A stretch of DNA of 45,594 bases from Priapulus caudatus (Eukaryota > Priapulida > Priapulimorpha > Priapulimorphida > Priapulidae): the NCBI RefSeq assembly GCF_000485595.1, contig NW_014577381.1:121651-167244 (forward strand), in the 5' to 3' direction. Positions 44,731 through 45,594 of the stretch are shown here, piece by piece (within the stretch, counting starts at the first letter, position 1; every line of letters starts with the position of its first letter). The position numbers and the translations under genes were made by a program. The notes under the pieces are model-generated. The model did no database searches. It was given only the letters and a program-made list of their open reading frames with translations, and had not been told where the DNA came from.

Positions 44731-45320
44731 ACAATCTAGTGATGAGCAGATTGAAATGTGAATAGCAAATCGTAACTGTTCGACATGCACATGTGAGATC
44801 AGTGACGCGCTCCTGCTGCCTCCCTATGAACTCGGTATATCGATAAGATCAACCGCGTTACATGTGCACAGGGCGGTATCGTCACCACGCAGTATATGCA
44901 ATGCACGGCAGGTAATATACTGGCACCACGGTGTAACATGTCAACACACATACAAATCATCATACAGGCGTTACATGCTAGGTAGGTCAATAAACGCATG
45001 CAAAGTTGTGCGTACTATTTGACAGTAGGTGCTGCGCTTCTTGAGTTGCTGCTCAGCTTCTATCGCTGCAGAGCTGGTCAACACGCCTGCTTTGTAGTTT
45101 TTTATCCGCGTCCGTGTGGGAGAGGTATAACACCTCAGGCATCGACGCACACTCACCCTGAAACGCCGCATGCTCGGGTGTTGAAGAGAATGTTGTAAGA
45201 GATGATAAAGAAAATATTTATTTTTATATTTCTGTTGTATCGTAGGGCTGCGGGCTAATTAGGGCTTTGCGACTAATTGTCTAAATATTCTAACCTAGGC
45301 AAGTTATTGTTTTATTGTAA
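44731..45320. other. Unique stretch with a weak exon candidate
   Basis: On the minus strand near 45010-45085, VLTSSAAIEAEQQLKKRSTY reads like coding sequence, but the splice sites are weak and no family is recognised. Confidence 0.3.
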
Positions 45321-45594
45321 TGTAACCAGCCGCGCGCACCCTAACCCCATAGACCCAGACGGTGATTGCCGGGGGTCGATGGAAATGTCGCCGGCGGTTT
45401 TCGAAAAGATATAAATAGACCCCAAATTTGTTATTACCCAGAGGAGAGACGTGAGTTACCTACCCAGGAGACGTACGTGAGTACGACGGAACGAAACGGA
45501 GTCGAGGCTTGGGTGAGCTAGGTCGCCGTAAGTGTATATATGTTTGTATCGTGTTTAACTATAAGTCAGTGCTTCAACAACAAATTCTGCGACT
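45321..45594 (+). mobile_element. Possible LTR start, cut by the window end
   Basis: TGTAACCAGCC opens a GC-richer segment containing TATAAATAG at 45410-45418 followed by a purine-rich leader (GAGGAGAGACGTGAG). This layout suits an LTR promoter, or else a cellular TATA promoter reading right out of the window. No coding part is visible. Confidence 0.35.

Overview
This is eukaryotic, almost certainly metazoan DNA. It has small exons with GT/AG splice signals, long introns crowded with microsatellites, a decayed Ty3/gypsy-like retroelement, a Helitron end and several minisatellites. The exon families and retroelement type fit a marine invertebrate, but I cannot name the species. No prokaryotic operon structure is present, and nearly all open frames over 60 codons are simple-repeat translations.

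The main gene content is a set of minus-strand exons from one cyclic nucleotide-gated (CNG) channel, closest in my reading to the Cngl-type of invertebrates. I see the S6 helix (39.56-39.61 kb), the end of the C-linker (15.00-15.11 kb), three exons that make a whole cyclic-nucleotide-binding domain (CNBD; 4.44-4.59, 29.88-29.96 and 32.01-32.11 kb), a C-helix/tail exon (13.76-13.99 kb) and a further tail exon (13.11-13.28 kb). Splice phases fit exactly across the CNBD and tail exons. Their order along the window does not match the protein order, although all lie on the same strand. Second, frameshifted copies of two CNBD exons lie at 20.99-21.14 and 18.32-18.41 kb. Exons for S1-S5, the pore and the start of the C-linker were not found.

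Layout: 0.15-0.36 kb, last exon of a plus-strand single-pass membrane protein followed by a GCGTCAGC-type minisatellite; 3.2-5.1 kb, duplicated block P with a CNBD exon; 5.8-10.5 kb, minus-strand Ty3-like element with frameshifts and stops; 10.9-11.3 kb, CT tract; 12.76-13.11 kb, a minisatellite whose unit is a 5' splice junction, abutting the channel tail exon; 14-17 kb, C-linker exon, TA arrays and a family of small hairpin elements; 17.1-18.6 kb, block Q; 18.9-19.6 kb, two minisatellites; 19.7-21.6 kb, second copy of P, ending at a 25-N gap; 21.8-25.2 kb, block R; 26.0-26.8 kb, block S; 28.9-30.1, 32.8-36.2 and 38.7-39.5 kb, second copies of Q, R and S; 36.4-38.2 kb, Helitron end, TAATATTAC repeats and a broken PIN-like protein; 39.6 kb, S6 exon; 40-45.6 kb, minisatellites, an inverted CGCAA-rich region with a TATA promoter, and an LTR-like end.

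The paired blocks differ mainly by single-base insertions and deletions, as expected of unpolished long-read sequence or unmerged haplotypes. Frameshifts in the copies and the scrambled exon order must therefore be read first as possible assembly artefacts, and only then as biology.
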